Positions 21,598-32,569 of a DNA stretch of 35,149 nucleotides are shown one piece after another. A program made the translations under genes and the position numbers. The DNA is from Haplomitrium mnioides (lineage: Eukaryota > Marchantiophyta > Haplomitriopsida > Calobryales): NCBI GenBank assembly GCA_049999725.1, contig JBNGIS010008697.1:43098-78246 (forward strand), written 5' to 3'. A model generated the notes under the pieces. It worked only from the letters and a program-made list of their open reading frames with translations. It was not told the DNA's origin and did not search any database. The number at the start of each line of letters is the position of its first letter. Within the stretch, counting starts at the first letter, position 1.

Positions 21598-22317
21598 CTT
21601 TGAAAAAAAAAGACGGCGACTCAAAGCAGAATTTACCTTTCCACCTTCACAAGCGTCAAACACTTGTAATGATTTTTAAAATATTTGTCTAGATTCTTAG
21701 CTTCATGCTCAACAGATAGAAGAAGATACTCTAGTACAACAAATACTTTCTACATGTTGAGCAATCTATGATGGAGCACCTAGACCGCGAGAAGGGACTC
21801 TTTCGTATAATACTCGATATGGGTGTGTAAAATTTTTAATCTATATGAGATAAAAGCTAGAATGTTTATTTATGTTGTTGCATCTCTAGATCCAAAAGGC
21901 AAACCGTTTTGGGTTGCTTAAGTTCTCAAAGTTTTGTCATTTGATGGGTAAGAGCTTCCAAACTCGAAATGAGTATGAATTCAATGGTTTGCTTATTTGG
22001 CTGAAGATGTATTTTGTGGACAATACTTCCTAAAAACCATAAAAGGGAAACGCAAATCCAAGTTACATATTGATGTACTTGATGTGACACAAATCACGAT
22101 TTTGTCTTTTGATTTTCTTCTAATCCAAAAAACCCAATTGAAGAAAACCACTCTAGCTACCATTAAAGCAAATCTATTTGAGTACGAAAGACAAAACGCC
22201 CTTAATCCCAAAATATTTCAAAGAGTTTCAATCATTGTCATTAACACTAAGACAGATCAAGCAAACCTTGATGAATCTTTTGAAGCTAAATTCGAAGAAG
22301 TCGAGACGAGTGACTAA
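21598..22317 (+). pseudogene. DUF7869-type gene, C-terminal part beyond element A
   Basis: The host gene resumes after the LTR. Readable pieces: DGAPRPREGTLSYNTRYGCV (about 21773-21832), VVASLDPKGKPFWVA (21874-21918), VLKVLSFDG, IQWFAYLAEDVFCGQYFLKT (21979-22038), then FDFLLIQKTQLKKTTLATIK and the stop at 22315. A D-x-x-x-x-P-F-W block followed by a (V/I)-x-W-(F/Y) block ending in a GxY is the layout I know from the C-terminal end of DUF7869-type proteins. Several stops occur between 21870 and 21980, and the first 150 bases after the LTR can be read only in pieces. Taken with 8805-9344 it shows A landed inside one gene. Confidence 0.65.
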
Positions 22318-22816
22318 AGTCATTCAAGAATTTTGCTATATGTTTTGTATTTTCAAGTATATTGTAATTTAGGATTATTATTTTAAAAATTAATTCAAAA
22401 TCTGTTTTAAAAACTTGTTGAATTTTTTTACCAACTTGAACTTTTGACCATAAATCATTCCAAGTTGAATGTTATTCTCTGTAAATGAAACTTAAATTTA
22501 TAGTTAATATTTTTATTTGCTTTGTAAAAATATTTTCTTCTCAAAAATGTAGGTATTTTGTTTTCAACTTTATTGTTTTCTAGAAGAGTTTAAGGTTATT
22601 ATCTCACTAAAGCATCTACCCAAATTGACAAATATGTTTTTCTTTTTAAGACTTTAATGTAAAACTTACACCTTTTAGCATTGTTTGACTCAAATAAAGA
22701 GCTTTGTACTCCTTTTTGCTTTCAGATTCCGAATTAGAAATTGAAATCTTTTGTGTGCATAGAGTTTGTTGCAAAAAAAAAACATTTATAGTCTGTATCT
22801 TTGGTTGTAGAAGCGT
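22318..22816. other. AT-rich 3' flank of DUF7869-type gene
   Basis: AT-rich, no gene. A worn relic of the palindromic repeat (TGTGTGCATAGAGTTTG) lies near 22752-22770. The last five bases, AGCGT (22812-22816), would be the left target duplication of element B; its partner is outside the window. Confidence 0.6.
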
Positions 22817-23529
22817 TGTGAGAGCATATTTCCTGACAAAAGGTTAGAAATGGCTTGAAGGAGGTCTCTTCTGAGCAGTGTAGTCAGAAGTAAATGGTAA
22901 AAGCTTCAGTTTTGTGTATAATTAGTGTAAGTGTAAAAATATGTATACAAGTACTTGTGAGGAAATTTTGGAGATCATTGGCCAAAGAGAGAAGCTTGGG
23001 TAATAAGGAAGTTGAAGTGATTTATTTTTAGAAAAAAAAAATTTGGGTAAAACTAATCTACTTATTGAGGGCCAGCCAGCCCAATCTATCTATCTATCTA
23101 CCTATCTACTGCTATTCTAGTGTTGGTGGACAGCTTGCCCATGAGCCAAGTGAAGTGCATCGAAGGACATGTTGCCTTTTGTGCCCTGAACTAGGTTTGT
23201 CCAAGGGCAGAATGGTAATCAGGTGGCCTTACACCCCTAGGGGGATGCCTTTCGAAAGAAGAATAGAGGAGGAGGTTTTTATACATGTGGAGGTTCATTG
23301 GGTAAGGCTTATGAGATAAGTGGAAGCCTTACGATGAACGTTGTGCGATGCCCTCTCGCGAGGAAGAAATGTGGAGATCGATTTCTGAAGAGAGGATCGA
23401 TCTGCAAGAAGACTCCTCCCCTATGATTTGTCTGATTGAGGAGATTTGTAGAAGGGAAAGAACCTCTTCTCTACAAGTTTGGATCGAATTGCCTGCTGTG
23501 CTTGATGAAATGTGAATGATTCGAACGAT

Positions 23530-24918
23530 GAGAGGACCTGTTGCACGATCAATGTGAAGAAAGGGAATCGAATATGAAGGCTCCTCATAATTTGATTCGG
23601 GATGATGCTAGAAGTCATTCTGATTCACGACTCCATCCTGTTTCTATTTCATCCATAATATTTGATTCAGAAGTCATTCCTTGGGCAGTTCCTCCCAACA
23701 AGATTAGTTTGTCCGGATTATGGTCTATGATAGTATCTCCATCTATTTCGACAATTGGATCTGTACTGTGAAGGCATAGGATGGTTTTGTGAAGATTTTA
23801 ATGTGCTTAAACCCCTAGCATAGAATGGGATGCATTTTGCTGAAGTATAGAGAAGACTTAGAAGTTATCAAGAGAAACTTAGATTTGATCGATTTTCTTT
23901 AATATGTGTAGAATTGAGTACAGAGTAAATTGTGTTCTTATTAGAAATGTTTAGAAGCTGATATTTTTTAGAGGGATATAATATTTCTTAAGTAATTATT
24001 ACAAATATACAAAAGTGAAAAAGCTCTTGTAAACTGGAAGTTATAACCGGTCAAAGTTACAAAAAGGAGCTGTAGAAAAGTCAAAACAGAGAGTATCTAC
24101 AAATTAGAAAATACAAATATTATTATATAGGTAAAAATTTTGCTTGACAAGATTTCCAACAAGGTATAGTACAGGAAAATTGATCCAATATTAATGATTT
24201 TATAGAGATTCTTCTAGAATAGACTAAAGAGGAGAAAAGTCAATTTGTTCTTTGACTTATTCTTTGAGGGAATCTCGAAGTATCATCTTAGGAATTCTTT
24301 GTAGGGAAAAATACAAGGTAGAAAAGTCTTGGACCAATTGTTGAGATTCTTAGACAAGAGAAGCTCCAAATGAGAAGCTTCTTCTTGAAGAAGAAAACAA
24401 AAGGTGGAGATACTTGAGGAGCACTTGTAGGAATTAATAATTAGAGAGATAATCACCATAGATTCTTTACCTATGGTGATAGAATATTTAGTTTTACTCC
24501 TAGTAGTTATCTAGACTAGTATATAAAGAGGAGGAGAAGAGAGGAGAGGGCTTGAGTTTTAGACTTGGTTTTTCATTTGGAGATTTTAGATTTGAGAGTT
24601 GTGGGAGACCTTTGGAGAAGCGCTTGGAGGAGCTACTTTGAAGACTCATTGGAGGGCAAGCACTTGAGGAGTAGTCTTTCATAGAGTGAGTAGTGTGTTG
24701 AGAGTTAGAAGGGTGAGAGCAAGAGTGTTTTGTATGAGAGCATTTGGAGTAAAGAGTGAGGATTTCCACAATATTTTTGTATTGAGTATTCTTCCTTTGT
24801 AGATTTTGTTATGTATTGATGATTACAGCCACACTTCAACCCACCTCTCATATTCAATGTACACTCAACATCAAAGTCATATGAGGAGAAACCGGCGAAG
24901 CCTCTAGCTTCACAATAC
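23530..24918. mobile_element. Insert D: unclassified ~1.4-kb insertion in LTR of B
   Basis: LTR homology stops after GATTTGAACGATGA-like sequence at about 23530 and restarts at ATGAATGGAAAAACG near 24919. The inserted DNA has no match to the other LTRs. It contains a TATA-like TATATAAAGAGGAGG (about 24520) followed by purine-rich, GAG-rich sequence and a T-rich end near 24770-24810, a look common in plant LTRs. The frame at 23541-23771 has no domain I know. No clear target duplication or terminal repeat was found; ends are accurate to about 15 bases. Confidence 0.6.
24452..24480. other. Perfect hairpin in insert D
   Basis: Ten-base arms ATCACCATAG (24452-24461) and CTATGGTGAT (24471-24480) around a nine-base loop. 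It precedes the TATA-like site by about 40 bases. Role unknown. Confidence 0.75.
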
Positions 24919-27476
24919 ATGAATGGAAAAACGAAAGGGGAATGTTGCGATCCGATCCCTACAAGCTTCCGCGAATTCGGTGAAGGCTGTGATTGATTTG
25001 AAAAGAGATGATGCAAAGGCCCTCCTTGTTGTGAGAATTGATCGAAAGAGGTTGCAAAGGAGAGTCTTTGTCTGGAGGAGAATACCTGCTGGACATTGGA
25101 AGAGGAAGGAATGCTGTAACAATTAGATGAAGAAGGCGAGAATCAATTAAAGGAAAATGAAGGAATGTTGCGATTAAAGAAGGCCTGTTGTGCTTGATCT
25201 GAATGGAGGTGATTGAGGTCCTGCGCTGAGGAAAAATCTAACGAATGTGACAAACGATTTGAGAGGAGGAATTCGAAGAATGCCCTGTTATTGGATTTCA
25301 AATGAAAGGGGCAGCCAGACGAATTTGGAAGCGAAGAGGCTTGGTGAATGACGAAAGAACAAGGCGCTGAGATGGTTGAAGAATAATCAATTTTCCAGTT
25401 CTGTCTAGCTGAAAGAATGTTGCAACAAATTGAATAAGGTTGCACTGGGAATTTGAATGTCCGATTGTGCTGCGAAATTGAATGCTACGCTAGAATCTCG
25501 AATGATGAAGAATGAAGGGCGACCTGATTTGAATGAAGGACTTGAAATTGAAGAAATTGAAATCAACAGATTGAAGGGAAGGTCGTGCGTGAAAGCCCAA
25601 TGCGGAAAATGTTGTGGAAAATGTTGAGCAAGAATCGATCAGCGATGAAGTGATCGACGACGAAATTCTGCTGTGTGAACTATTTGAATCGGAAGGAATT
25701 AGAATTTTTAAGGGAATGAGAACGAATTGAAAGCAAGCAGAAGAAGGGTCCGAGAAGAGTTCGTGGTCCGAAGAAGGCATCGGAAACTCTCCTTCCTATA
25801 TGACGAACCCCGGTTAAGGGGGTTCCGATTGTTTTCCAAAGTGGGACACCCCCGTTAAGGGGGTTTTTGATGAGTGTCCGTGTGGGGATCCGAAGTGGAG
25901 TCCCTGGGTTAAATTGGTTCCGATTGGGGTTACGGAGTGAGGAGCCTTAGTTAGGAAGGTTAAGATCCGAGGAGTTTGACGGAAGGATGATTGGCAAAAT
26001 AGAGATGAGGCGAAACAGTGATATATGAAGTGGTGACTTATCGGTGTTTTGCGCGACAAGGAAAGGTGAGCAAGGAGACAAGTTAAAATGGCGAATCAGT
26101 GATTTATGGGGGTTTTGGTATGGAAGTCGAACTGAAATTTCGAAAGTTCGAAAGGGCGAAACGATTACTTGGAGGAATTTGAAAAGTTCAAAATGAAAGG
26201 GAGAGGAAACGGAAGAGTTAGTGAAAGTTCGGAAAATTAGTATAAGAATAATTGTTAGTAATTAATTCTTATGGCGAGCAAAGTCTGTGTAAGTTAGTGA
26301 AAGAGTGTTATTTAGCTTAAGAACAACCTGTGAGTTGTTAGTTCTTATTGTAAACTTAGTGTGAAAAGTTGGTGTGTAGAGAAGCAAGTTAGTTGATTTG
26401 GAACTGTTAGGACTGTTATTGTCAACTGAGCAGAACATGGGGTATAAGCCTGTTGGCGAGCTCCTGTTATGTGGATTTGTCTCATTGTACAAGCGTGCTT
26501 CAAGTAAAAACTATGAGATTCGTGTCTGTGAGGTCCTCTGCTCATGTTGTTGATTGCAGATTCATGAGAAACAGCTTGATGAGGGAATAAGAATTTGGAG
26601 TTAGATTGGTTGGTGAATGTTTTGCATGTTTGCAATTGAAGAAGTCAGTCAGATTCCATTAGAGAAGTGCATGTCAAGGGGTACTTGAGTGTGTTCTGCT
26701 GGTGGGTCTGGATTCTGAGTTCCAGATTGTGATTTGTGGGAGTTTCAGTGGCAAATCTGTTCTGCTTTAAGTTCTGTTCTATTTTGTGATTGTTAAATTC
26801 TTAAAGGAGAGAACCTTTTGTGATTTTCCAATTAGTAGATGCTAGTTGGTGGGTTGCAGTAGAGCAAGGAGTGCTCAAATTTGTGTGTGCCTAGGGACTA
26901 GGTGGGCATTTCACAAGCAAACAGAGTAGTGGTTGGTTGGAGGAACAACAGTTGGATGTGAGATCAAGAGGGTCATTCCATAGTTGAGTTCTCATCATCA
27001 AGCTTTGGGATATATTGGGTTGGAGTGGCTTGAATATCTAGTTTGAGGGAAGTGAGCTAAAGCAATAAAGGTAGGCACTGGAGTGTTGGTTTGAGAGTTT
27101 CAAGCAAGTTGGGTAACTGGTTGCTTGGAAACTTCTATGATACAACTCAAGTTTAAAATCAGCATGTGCATCATCTTTCTTATCCTAGAAATGTCACTCA
27201 TATAATTTGAGTAATTCTTGGCTTTTTGTTCTATTGTATTGAGTAGTAGAAGTGGTTTGTGTGTATGGTTTTGTGGAGAAAAGGATGGTCAGACCTAGAG
27301 TGGAGAGAGATCCATCTCTGAATTGATAGAGTGCAATTTTAGAACTCTATAAAGAATTTGGAAAGTTGGTAAAAGTGAATTAAGAGCAAATTTCTATATA
27401 GATCTTACGTGGTTCAATCTAGGGTTGTTCTTTTCGAGGCTGGAGTGTCACTGCTGTGCTACGACATGTGATTTCT

Positions 27477-27496
27477 TGGCGCCGTTGTCGGGGATC
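27477..27496 (+). other. Primer binding site of B, tRNA-Asp type
   Basis: TGGCGCCGTTGTCGGGGATC matches the complement of plant tRNA-Asp(GTC) 3' end at 19 of 20 positions. Ten bases (TGTGATTTCT) separate it from the LTR. Confidence 0.88.
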
Positions 27497-27698
27497 TAAT
27501 TTCTAGTGTTTGCTCTTAAAAGTGTGTATAGTGTTAGTAGTAATGTTGGGAACCTGTTTTACTTGCCATTATTAAATTCTGTTCTTAACATTCTGTTGTG
27601 GAAGTTTGTTTTTTTTATGTTCTGTATTTTTCTATTCCGTGGGGTAGAAATACAGAGAAGAAGCAATTTCTTTGTGTGAGTTGGCAAAGAAGATATGA
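27497..27698 (+). other. Untranslated leader of B
   Basis: Aligns with the leader of A and carries about 30 extra bases just before the gag start (27664-27692). No other feature seen. Confidence 0.55.
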
Positions 27699-29060
27699 AT
27701 GCGTGAAATCTCAGAAGAGAACAAAGAGAGACAAAGAAAAGAGAGAGAAGAAAGACTGAAGAGACTGGAGGAGTTTAAGTTGAAGTCTAAAGAAGCGATA
27801 GCTGTTGGTAGCGGAAAGGAAACTATAGAGGCGAGAGCTCAACCTTCTGGGCCTCAGTCGCCATTATCTCAATTTCAGTGGACTGATATTATTGCTCCTA
27901 GAGGCATTATTGGGTTAACATCATTCCCAAAGTTAAATCTACCTTCTTCTACTTCTTCTTCTTCTAGGAATTCAGCCACACCTACTAGTATTAAAGGTAG
28001 TGGAGCTTCACAACCTAGTGTTGTTTTGAGAATAGGGGTGATACCTATGACTTTGTTTCCTTCAGTATTAGCTATGGCACAACAAGCTCATGTAGGGGGT
28101 TATCGAACAAAGTTGAAATACCAGATCTTCAAAAGGAGATCGAAAGATGATGTGTACACATGGGTAAAAAAGTTTGATGGAATTAGCAGGGCTAATTAGG
28201 AAGATTCAGATGCAGATTGACTAAGATTGGTTGATGCTCTGTTTTTAGGTAAAGTAAGAGAATGGTATGATAATTTGGGAGTAGGTTTTGGTACATGGGC
28301 AGATCTGAGGACAGCTCTTGTGATAGAGTTCAGAGGGGCAGCATATTCAATGAGGATTTTGACCAAGCTGACATCGATCAAGAAAAAGAAAAAGGAGACA
28401 GTTCGGAATTACTCTCAGAGATTCAAGACAATGCAACAGAAGCTGGGCATTGTGAACAGCCCTATAGTGGACTTGGAATAGTACCTGAAGGGCATGTCAA
28501 AGAAGGAAGGACGTTATATATCAAGGGCTACTACTATGGAGGAAGCTATTAGAGCCTTGGAGACGTACGAGACTGTGGAATTGGGGGAGAAGTTGAAAGA
28601 TTCTTAGTCCATTAGCTGCGAAGAGGAAAGCAAGAAAAAGAAAAAGAAAAAGAAGGGTAAGAAAAAGAAAAATAAGAAGTCTAAGAAAGTGTAGGAAAGC
28701 ACTAGTTCAGATTCAGAAGAGGAATCGAGTACATTTGAAAAGGAGGAATCGTCATCTTCTTCAGACTCAAAGGGCAAAAGGAAGAAATCAAGATCGAAGA
28801 AAGGAGAGTATAGATTAGGTAAGAAGGACATGAACGAGTTGATGAAGAAAATAGAGCAGATGGTGATTAAGCAAGCTGCCAGCTCCAGGAAAAGAAGGTC
28901 CACAACTCATTTTAAAAACAATTTTTGGTGTACCCGATGTAAGAGAGGGGGTCATATGGAGCAAGAATGTAAGTATCCTCCGCCTATTGTGATGTATGTA
29001 CAAGCACCTTATTGGGTTGAGGAAGAACCCGAGATGATGGATCCTAGGTTAGTGCAATAC
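27699..29060 (+). pseudogene. gag: gag of element B, first part
   Basis: One reading frame without frameshifts from ATG 27699 (MREISEENKERQRKERE) to the insertion point of solo LTR C. Capsid-like block REWYDNLGVGFGTWADLRTA (28257-28316), Lys-rich then acidic Ser-rich tract (28620-28790), and an intact first zinc knuckle CTRCKRGGHMEQEC (28931-28972), which element A has lost. Stops at 28197, 28218, 28479, 28605 and 28693. At most of these A has CAG, CAA or TGG, so they fit C-to-T or G-to-A change. The TGA at 28218 is at the same codon as in A. It is better preserved than gag of A apart from stops. Confidence 0.85.
29056..29060. other. Left target duplication of solo LTR C
   Basis: AATAC, against AGTAC on the right side (32081-32085). 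Element A has AGTAC at the matching gag position, so the left copy changed G to A after insertion. Confidence 0.8.
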
Positions 29061-32000
29061 TGTCGTAGCATAGCAGTGGCACTCCAACCCCGAAAAGAAC
29101 AACCCAAGATCAAACCACGCAAGATCTATATAGAAATCTACTCTTAATTCACTTTTACCAACTTTCCAGATTCTTTAAGGAGTTTTGAAACTGCACTCTA
29201 TCAGTTCAAAGATGGATCTCTCTCCACTCTAGGTCTGACCACCCTTTTCTCACAAAACCATACACACAAACCACTTCTACTACTCACTATAATAGAACAA
29301 AAGCCAAGAATTACTCAAACTGTATGACTAACACTTCTAGGATAAGAAAGCTGATGCACATGCTGATTTTAAACTTGAGTTGTATCAGAGAAATTCTCAA
29401 GCAACTAGTTACTCAACTTGCTTGAAACTCTCAAACCAACACTCCAGTGCCTACCTTCATTACAATACCTCACTTCCTTCAAACTAGATACTCAGGCCAC
29501 TCCAACCCAATATATCCTAGAGCTTGATGCTGAGAACTCAGCTATGGAATGATCCTCATGATCTCACATCCACTTGTTGTTCCTCCAACCACCCACTACT
29601 CTATTTGCTTGTGAAATGCCCATCTATTCCCTAGGCACACACAAATTTGAGCACTCCTTGCTCTACTGCAACTCACCAACCGATATCCACTAACTAGAGA
29701 ATCACAGAAGGTTCTCTTCTTAAGAATTTAACAAACACAAAACAGAACAGAACTTAACTTAAAGTAGAATTGATTTACCACTAAACCTTCCACAAATCAC
29801 AATCTGGAACTCAAAATCCAGACCCACTAGCAGAACACACTCAAGTACCCGCTGACATGCACTTCTCTAGTGCAATTTGACTGACTTCTTCAATTGCAAA
29901 CCTGCAAATCATCCACCAACCAAATCTAACTCCAAATCCTTATTCCTTCATCAAAACTGCTCATCATGAATCTAAAATCAACAACCATGAGCAGGGGACC
30001 TCACAGACAAGAATCTCATAAATTTTACTTGAAACACACATGTACAATGATACAACCACAGAACAAGAGCTCGCCAACATGCTCATACCCCTTGTCTTGC
30101 TCAACTAACAATAACAGTCCTAACAATTCCAAATCAACTAACTTACTTCTCTACACTCTAACTTTTTCACACTAAGTTTTCAATAAGAACTAACAACTCA
30201 CAAGTTTTTTTTAAGCTAAACAACTTGTTTTTACTAACTTACACACGCTTCACTCGCCATAAGAACTAATTACTAGCAGTGGTTCTTATGCTAATTTTCG
30301 AACTTTCATTAACTCTTCACTTCATCTCCTTTTCATTTTCAAACTTTTCGAATTCCTCCAAGTAGTTGTTTCGCCCGTTCAAACTTTCAGTTCGACTTCC
30401 ACACCAAAACCACGACAAATCAACGATTTGCCATTGAAACTTCTCTCCTCGCTCGCCTTTTTGCAACAATCCTTGTTGTACAAAACACCGACAAGTCACC
30501 ATTTCATCCATCACGACTTCGCTTAGTCACTATTTCGCCAATCACCAGCCCGTCGAACGCCTCGGAACATAACCTTCCTAACTAGGGCTCCCCACTTCGG
30601 AGCCTTACACGGAACCATTTTACTATGGGACTCCACTTCGGAATCCCATACGGACACTCAACGAAACCCCCTTAACCGGGGTATCCCACCATGGAAGATG
30701 GAACAGAACCCCCTTAACTAGGGTTCCCTACAATGGAAGGCGAGGTTCCGACGCCTTCTTTGGATCACAGACCCTTCTCGGAACTTCTTCCGCTTGCTTT
30801 CAAAAATCATTCGTACTCCCTTAAATCTTTTAATTCCATATGATTCAAACAGTTCGCACAGCAAAATTTCGTCGCCGATCACTTCCTTGCTGCAGAAATT
30901 ACTCAATGCGGATTCATTCCCTCAAAGTTTTCCACAATATTCGATTTCTTCAGAGGGATCTTTAGCACTAGTTAACCCTTCCTTTAATTCGTAAGGCTCC
31001 TCTCCACTGGGAATCGATTCACAGTCTACCTCGCCGATCCTCATCACAAATAACATTTTCGCCCCAGGTTGATTGCTTGCAAATCGATTCTTCCAGGAAT
31101 CTCCTCGTAACTTACCTTCCTCATTAGATTCTCCTTTCACCTTAATTTCTTCGCAGAGGTTCAGAGGGGATTTTAACACACATGAGTTCCTCTCGGACCT
31201 CTTGGCTGGCAACCCGCAGGAGTTCTCACACACCAGAAATTAATTTCTCCACATGATTGCATTTTTTATTATAGAATTTCCACAACAAGGCTCACGCGCA
31301 GGACAATTCTTCACTTTTGAATCCTGCCCTTTTTTATTCCATCTGCTGAGAAACTAGAAAACCATTCCTTTGAAATATCTACAAATTCTTTCCAACTTAC
31401 AAATGCGCATACGTGATGCATTCAATATGACGCAACATTCCTTCCACACAAAAATCTTCCCTCTATTTCAATTCGTAGAGGATTCCTCTTCTTCACTGGT
31501 TTAATCATTGCACCTTCCTTTGTCATAGGAGATCCTCCTCTGCTCAGAAACATTTCTTCATATGTGGCCTTCCCAGATTCATTCCAAATATCCCATAAGT
31601 GTTCTTGCAACAACTTAGAAGCAATATATAATGATTTCACAATCTCTTCCTTTCGAGAGGCAGCCCCACCGGGGTGTAAGGCCACCGCTGAACTCTTCCT
31701 GCCCCTGGACGGACCTAGTTCAGGGCACCGACTTCCATTCTTCGACACAATTCCATTGGCTCCTAGGCAAGTTGTGCACCAACACATATAAAATAGAAAT
31801 AGATAGATAAGTAGATAGGGGCTGGTTGGCCCTTAACAATTAGATTAGTTTTACCAAACAATTTTTTTTTTTCTTCACTGAGAAAGACCAACTTCCTCAT
31901 CATCTAGCCTTCTCTCCTTTACCAACTTCATCCCAAAATTTTCCTATGATCCCTATATTTTACAATTTTACCTTTATTAGTCCAAAACTTGAAGCTTTAC

Positions 32001-32080
32001 CATTTCCCTCTCACTCCATCGCATAGAAGAGAAGTCCTTCAAGTCGTTTCTGACCTTCTATCAGGAACTATGCTCTCACA
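29061..32080 (-). mobile_element. Solo LTR C, inverted, inserted in gag of B
   Basis: 3,020 bases that read TGTGAGAGCATAGTTCCTGA...GCTACGACA on the minus strand, the same ends as the LTRs of A and B. Flanking bases form a 5-bp target duplication, and gag of B is continuous across it (LVQY joined to LAYVIAQGRG). No internal region is present, so it is a solo LTR, as left by LTR-LTR recombination. Its middle part (about 30900-31560) does not align well to the LTRs of A or B, suggesting a distinct subfamily. Open frames inside are not genes. Confidence 0.9.
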
Positions 32081-32085
32081 AGTAC
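32081..32085. other. Right target duplication of solo LTR C
   Basis: AGTAC, pairing with 29056-29060 with one mismatch. Confidence 0.8.
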
Positions 32086-32404
32086 CTTGCGTATGTAATA
32101 GCCCAAGGCAGAGGAAGACCAATGGAGAGGGTCCAATATCAACAAATGCCTAGAACATCATATGTTCTAGCAATTCAGTCAACTATGGTGCCAACAACGG
32201 CACCAAGAACTCAATTAGTACTAATACAGACTGGTAGGAGATTTACAACATGTTATAATTGTGGAGCACCCGATCATTATGCTAATGCATGTCTGCATGC
32301 AAGGAAGCCAGTGGGATATGTACCTTTATATGGGAACTGTAAGAAATCTGGACACACAAAAGCATAATGTCCAGTCCCACCGGTGACAAAGACAATATGA
32401 CAAA
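32086..32404 (+). pseudogene. gag: gag of element B, second part
   Basis: Continues the frame interrupted by solo LTR C: LAYVIAQGRGRPMERVQYQQ, then knuckle two CYNCGAPDHYANAC (intact) and knuckle three, where the first Cys is Tyr (YGNCKKSGH) and a TAA at 32365 precedes the last Cys. Sequence soon after 32395 stops matching gag/protease of A and jumps to the integrase start, marking the first internal deletion. Confidence 0.85.
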
Positions 32405-32531
32405 AAGAAGAGGAGGTAGTCTTTTTCCAGAAGATGGCGCCGTTGACGATTTATAAGTGAGTGAAAAACTTTAAGAGAAAGTGTTAGAAACGAGAGTCAA
32501 TGGATCAAGATTGAAGCGGTATTATTCGTGA
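32405..32531 (+). pseudogene. Integrase remnant of element B
   Basis: About 55 bases match the start of the integrase frame of A (17030-17094, with MAPLTIYK-like coding), then the sequence jumps to the integrase tail VLETRVNGSRLKRYYS with TGA at 32529-32531. The whole catalytic core is deleted. No enzyme could be made. Confidence 0.8.
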
Positions 32532-32555
32532 ATGCTTGCGAGAACGTTGCGCGAT

Positions 32556-32566
32556 AGAGGAGGGGG
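32556..32566 (+). other. Polypurine tract of B
   Basis: AGAGGAGGGGG, identical to that of A, three bases before the 3' LTR at 32570. Confidence 0.85.
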
Positions 32567-32569
32567 TTA

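Larger units (their letters stand above)
22817..27466 (+). repeat. 5' LTR of element B, enlarged by insert D
   Basis: Starts TGTGAGAGCATATTTCCTGA and ends GCTACGACA, ten bases before the PBS. At 4,650 bases it is longer than related LTRs because of the ~1.4-kb insert at about 23530-24918. Outside that insert it aligns with the LTRs of A. A (CTAT)n microsatellite lies at 23084-23108. Confidence 0.85.

Noticed and set aside
22812-22816. AGCGT as a proven target duplication of element B
   Set aside because: Only the left side is in the window, so it is noted as a prediction and not as a confirmed duplication.
23541-23771. RNase H fragment of a copia element in insert D
   Set aside because: Considered because of the LTR-like look of D, but no catalytic motif could be found in the frame.
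24452-24480. Rho-independent terminator
   Set aside because: Good hairpin but no T run, and the DNA is eukaryotic retrotransposon sequence.
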